Positions 23,332 to 24,347 of a stretch of DNA of 24,347 nucleotides are shown piece by piece. The DNA comes from DASVDE01 sp035558955 (GTDB taxonomy: Bacteria; Actinomycetota; Thermoleophilia; Solirubrobacterales; 70-9). The position numbers and the translations under genes were made by a program. The stretch lies in contig DATMBX010000025.1 in the NCBI GenBank assembly GCA_035558955.1, positions 1 to 24,347 of the forward strand. Direction: 5' to 3'. Every line of letters begins with the position of its first letter. The first letter of the stretch is position 1. Under the pieces are notes generated by a model. The model made no database searches. It was not told the DNA's origin and saw only the letters and a list, made by a program, of their open reading frames with translations.

Positions 23332-24065
23332 ACACAGTTCGCTTGGACATCGAGTACGACGGAACAGGGTTCCGGGGATGGGCGAGACAGCCCGGGCTGC
23401 GCACAGTGCAGGGAGAGCTTGAGGCGGGGTTGGAGACTGTGCTGCGGGAAAAGGTTGCTTTGACCGTGGCGGGTCGCACGGACACGGGTGTGCATGCGTT
23501 GGGGCAGGTCGCGAGCTTTGAAGTTGAAGCTGAGGTTCCGCGTGACCTGGCGCGACGGCTGAACGGGATCGGCCCCGACGACATCTCCATCACTGCCATG
23601 GTCCTCGCCGCCGACGGCTTCAACGCCCGCCACGACGCCAGATCCCGCACCTACCGCTACCGAGTGCTGGCACGCAGCTCCCCCAGCCCCTTCGAGCAGG
23701 GCCGCTCCCTCTGGTGGCCCCACGGAATCGACCGCGAAGCCCTGGAAGCTTGCGCAAAGGCGATCCAGGGCACCCACGACTTCACAGCCTTCACCCCAAC
23801 CCAAACCGACCACGTCCACTTCCACCGCAACGTCCTACAAGCTGGTTGGAAGCAGGAAAGCGACAACATCCTCGCCTTCACCATCGAAGCAGACGCCTTC
23901 ATGCGAAACATGGTCCGCGTCCTAGTAGGAACCCAACTAGAAGTCGCCTCATCCCGCCGCACCGTGGAAGACTTCCAGAAGCTCCTACAAGGGGCGCCCC
24001 GCTCCGAAGCCGGCGACACGGCCCCACCCCACGGCCTCTACCTCGAGTCCGTCTCTTACGACTGA
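23328..24065 (+). CDS. truA: tRNA pseudouridine(38-40) synthase
   Basis: The 245-residue enzyme isomerises uridines 38-40 in tRNA anticodon stems. Family marks are all visible: LDIEYDGTGFRGWARQP at the N-terminus, the catalytic aspartate D52 in AGRTDTGVHALGQ, the RTYRYRV strand, and the C-terminal FMRNMVRVLVGTQLEV. Start GTG 23328 overlaps the fbpC stop by 2 nt within GTGA, so translation is coupled to an iron transporter gene. That is unusual, since actinobacterial truA often follows ribosomal protein genes such as rplQ. The last third uses noticeably more A and T at third positions than the neighbours. Confidence 0.97.
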   Translation: MNTVRLDIEYDGTGFRGWARQPGLRTVQGELEAGLETVLREKVALTVAGRTDTGVHALGQVASFEVEAEVPRDLARRLNGIGPDDISITAMVLAADGFNARHDARSRTYRYRVLARSSPSPFEQGRSLWWPHGIDREALEACAKAIQGTHDFTAFTPTQTDHVHFHRNVLQAGWKQESDNILAFTIEADAFMRNMVRVLVGTQLEVASSRRTVEDFQKLLQGAPRSEAGDTAPPHGLYLESVSYD

Positions 24066-24100
24066 GCCCTCGGCAACTGAGCCCTAGAGGGCGGATCGCA

Positions 24101-24193
24101 GGGAGGCCGGGTGTCCCTCTGACGGGCGGATACTCAAAGTCGTTGGGCTAATTAGCCCAACGACTTGTCCGGCAGAGGGACACCCGGCCTCCC
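24101..24193. repeat. Family I palindromic element, copy B (between truA and a convergent gene)
   Basis: A 93-nt nested palindrome: outer arms of 21 nt (24101-24121 and 24173-24193) and an inner perfect 30-bp palindrome (24137-24166). The 65-nt core 24115-24179 is identical to copy A. It lies 35 bp after the truA stop and 13 bp before the stop of the opposing partial gene, again between convergent genes. Confidence 0.93.
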
Positions 24194-24206
24194 CTACCAC
24201 CACCGT

Positions 24207-24347
24207 CTAGATGGTTGATTCCACGGCGCCAATGTCGGCAAGGCGGTTCCGCGGAACCGCCTCAAGCCCCGTGATCGAGGATTTCAATGCAGAGAGGCCG
24301 AAGTCGGCGGTGCTGAAGCAACCGTCGACCGAAAGGCCACGATGCAC
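24207..24347 (-). CDS. C-terminal end of an unknown protein, possibly a parallel beta-helix repeat protein (5' part outside window)
   Basis: The frame is open from the window edge to a TAG at 24209-24207, giving the last 46 residues. The end, NRLADIGAVESTI, resembles the D-I-G-A-x-E motif that closes many secreted right-handed beta-helix (choice-of-anchor Q-like) proteins, where it follows the last coil. This is a short motif match only. The convergent arrangement with truA and the Family I element between their stops support it being a real gene end. Part of it is encoded by a 22-bp perfect palindrome. Confidence 0.5.
   Translation of the reverse strand: MHRGLSVDGCFSTADFGLSALKSSITGLEAVPRNRLADIGAVESTI
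24241..24262. repeat. 22-bp perfect palindrome inside the partial 3' gene
   Basis: Half-site aggcggttccg is followed directly by its reverse complement, with no loop. It is in frame and encodes part of EAVPRNRL. It shares no core with Family I or II. Confidence 0.7.

Noticed and set aside
24061..24085. Direct repeat actgagccct at the truA stop (24061-24070 and 24076-24085)
   Set aside because: Too short to indicate an attachment site or target duplication; no element is bounded by it.

Overview
The window is a contiguous piece of a high-GC bacterial chromosome. The gene families, GTG starts, ATGA/TGATG-type gene overlaps and many start codons lying 7 to 10 nt after a -10-like box (leaderless mRNAs) fit an actinobacterium. 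A Thermoleophilia/Solirubrobacterales-like soil organism is my best guess, but it is an inference from style and gene content, not a match.

Layout. 1-1113: 3' part of a GMC oxidoreductase, convergent with a Mn-type superoxide dismutase and a secreted GH-A-type glycosidase (1121-2855). 2856-4038: a region of visibly lower GC next to tRNA-Pro(CGG), holding one orphan membrane protein and one possible tiny leaderless gene. 4039-8263: tRNA-Pro, a membrane-anchored DsbA-like protein, a 61-residue HTH-like protein, a long-chain acyl-CoA synthetase and a patatin-like lipase. 8264-13332: dacB (PBP4), ligA, surE and a glycosyltransferase, arranged around two very short bidirectional promoters. 13280-19574: surface-glycan-type genes: GT2, Gfo/Idh/MocA oxidoreductase and alkaline-phosphatase-superfamily protein in one operon, a divergent UDP-galactopyranose-mutase-like flavoprotein, and a GT-C-like membrane protein. 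19580-23331: a ferric-iron ABC transporter split into divergent fbpAB and fbpC around a DtxR/IdeR-like iron box, with truA translationally coupled behind fbpC. 24207-24347: 3' end of a gene that may encode a beta-helix protein.

The most unusual content is two families of palindromic elements. Family I has two copies (9538-9632 and 24101-24193). Each sits between convergent genes. They share a 65-nt identical core, and their outer arms differ at four base pairs, each difference compensated on the other arm. Family II has three copies (15594-15635, 15789-15833, 18701-18747) of 42 to 47 nt. All lie inside protein-coding genes, in frame and in the same orientation. They share a TTTG.CC / CCTAT / GG.CAAA core, while their outer arms are unrelated between copies yet perfectly self-complementary. 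The encoded peptides look like insertions in otherwise ordinary proteins, which recalls the in-frame palindromic elements known from Rickettsia. I do not recognise either family.
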